Below are positions 5,672 through 6,303 of a DNA stretch of 6,303 bases, in pieces. This DNA comes from Magnetospira sp. Its GTDB lineage: Bacteria; Pseudomonadota; Alphaproteobacteria; Rhodospirillales; Magnetospiraceae. The stretch spans positions 1 to 6,303 of the forward strand of contig JANQGL010000201.1 in NCBI GenBank assembly GCA_028277325.1, read 5' to 3'. How positions within the stretch are numbered: position 1 is the stretch's first letter; each line of letters begins with the position of its first letter. The position numbers and the translations under genes are program-made. The notes beneath the pieces were generated by a model that was not told the DNA's origin, did no database searches, and worked only from the letters and a program-made list of their open reading frames with translations.

Positions 5672-6303
5672 GTGGATTCCGAGAACCAGAGGCAAAAGCT
5701 CATTACCTGGCCGATCGTGGGCATCGGATCGTCGGCCGGCGGACTGGAAGCGCTCACCAGCATGATCGGGTCGATCGAGATCGGCTCGGATTGCAGCTTC
5801 GTGGTGATCCAGCACCTTTCGCCCCATTACCGGTCCATGCTGGTGCAGCTCCTCGGCCGCGATACGCCGCTGGCGGTGCAGGAAGTCAAGCACGATGAGA
5901 TCCCGGTCCCGGACGTCATCTACGTCGCCCCGGCCAACCACAACGTGCGCTTGCATGAAGGGGTTTTCCAGCTTCTCGAACCGCCGGAGAAGGTGGTCCC
6001 GAAACCCTCGGTGGACATGTTCTTCCGCTCCCTGGCCGACGAGCTGGGCGACCTCGCGGTCGGCGTCATCCTGTCGGGCACCGGCAGCGACGGGGCGGTC
6101 GGCGTCAAGGCCATCAAGGCGGCCGGCGGCACCGTGCTGGTGCAGACTCCGGAGACCGCCAAGTACGACGGCATGCCGCGTTCGGCGATCGACACCGGCG
6201 CCGTCGACATGGTGCTGCCGCCGAAGGAGATCGCCAGCCGGATCCTGTCCCTCGCCGACCTGCCGGAAATCGGCGTCGGCGGCGCCGACGGGGCCTCCGA
6301 CCT
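5672..6303 (+). CDS. CheB-type protein-glutamate methylesterase domain, likely CheB/CheR hybrid (C-terminus off window)
   Basis: Open from GTG 5672 to the right edge, 210 codons. This is the only start codon after the in-frame TGA at 5624-5626, though its ribosome site is weak. Residues about 14-200 form a complete CheB methylesterase catalytic domain, which removes methyl groups from (or deamidates) chemoreceptor glutamates. The Ser-His-Asp triad is visible: Ser 21 in GSSAGG, His 48 in VIQHLSPHYRSML and Asp 140 in ILSGTGSDGAVG. YVAPANHNVRL (84-94) and PSVDMFFRSLA (112-122) are further family blocks. Classical CheB carries an N-terminal receiver domain of about 120 residues and a linker; here the esterase begins almost at residue 14. 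That arrangement is typical of large CheB-CheR-PAS-histidine kinase hybrids, where a CheR methyltransferase follows. A stand-alone esterase cannot be excluded, since the rest is outside the window. No chemotaxis neighbours are visible. Confidence 0.88.
   Translation, partial: MDSENQRQKLITWPIVGIGSSAGGLEALTSMIGSIEIGSDCSFVVIQHLSPHYRSMLVQLLGRDTPLAVQEVKHDEIPVPDVIYVAPANHNVRLHEGVFQLLEPPEKVVPKPSVDMFFRSLADELGDLAVGVILSGTGSDGAVGVKAIKAAGGTVLVQTPETAKYDGMPRSAIDTGAVDMVLPPKEIASRILSLADLPEIGVGGADGASD

Noticed and set aside
1..6303. CRISPR array, riboswitch or rRNA/tRNA genes
   Set aside because: No regularly spaced repeats and no conserved structured-RNA core were seen on either strand.

Overview
The window is high-GC DNA whose gene styles suggest an alphaproteobacterium, possibly Rhodospirillales/Azospirillum-like. 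That placement is inferred from the protein types and codon use, not from a marker gene. It divides into a mobile left half and an ordinary chromosomal right half.

Left half (about 1-3505, all coding on the minus strand): a piece of prophage. From right to left it holds (a) a broken stretch, about 3282-3505, in which recognisable phage-like peptide is spread over three reading frames; (b) a 645-codon open frame (3281 to 1344) that begins inside a RelA/SpoT-like nucleotidyltransferase fold, continues through a linker resembling the tail of large phage polyvalent proteins, and then becomes a tailspike-like parallel beta-helix protein; and (c) a gene joined to it by a TGATG stop/start overlap, resembling the P22 gp10-type packaged-DNA stabilisation/tail protein, which runs off the left edge. 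The frame breaks and the abrupt polyvalent-to-tailspike join suggest a decaying prophage shaped by deletions.

Middle (about 3515-3898, plus strand): the C-terminal third of an IS4-family DDE transposase, with a perfect Y-(2)-R-(3)-E-(6)-K signature and no 5' part. It abuts the broken prophage end, so an IS-associated rearrangement probably fixed this prophage boundary. The next roughly 300 bases (3899-4210) carry no convincing gene. They hold a possible -35 element and a strong GC hairpin.

Right half (plus strand): a complete malonyl-CoA decarboxylase gene (4211-5524; a GTG start at 4103 is also possible), then a 147-base gap, then the start of a chemotaxis CheB-type methylesterase gene (5672 to beyond the right edge). 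The CheB gene has no N-terminal receiver domain, as in the large CheB/CheR hybrid sensor proteins. These two genes appear to be independent host functions: malonyl-CoA/acyl metabolism and chemosensory signalling.

The item most worth checking is the RelA/SpoT-polyvalent-tailspike open frame. Deletion fusion in a dying prophage is the simpler explanation, but the frame is intact over 1.9 kb.
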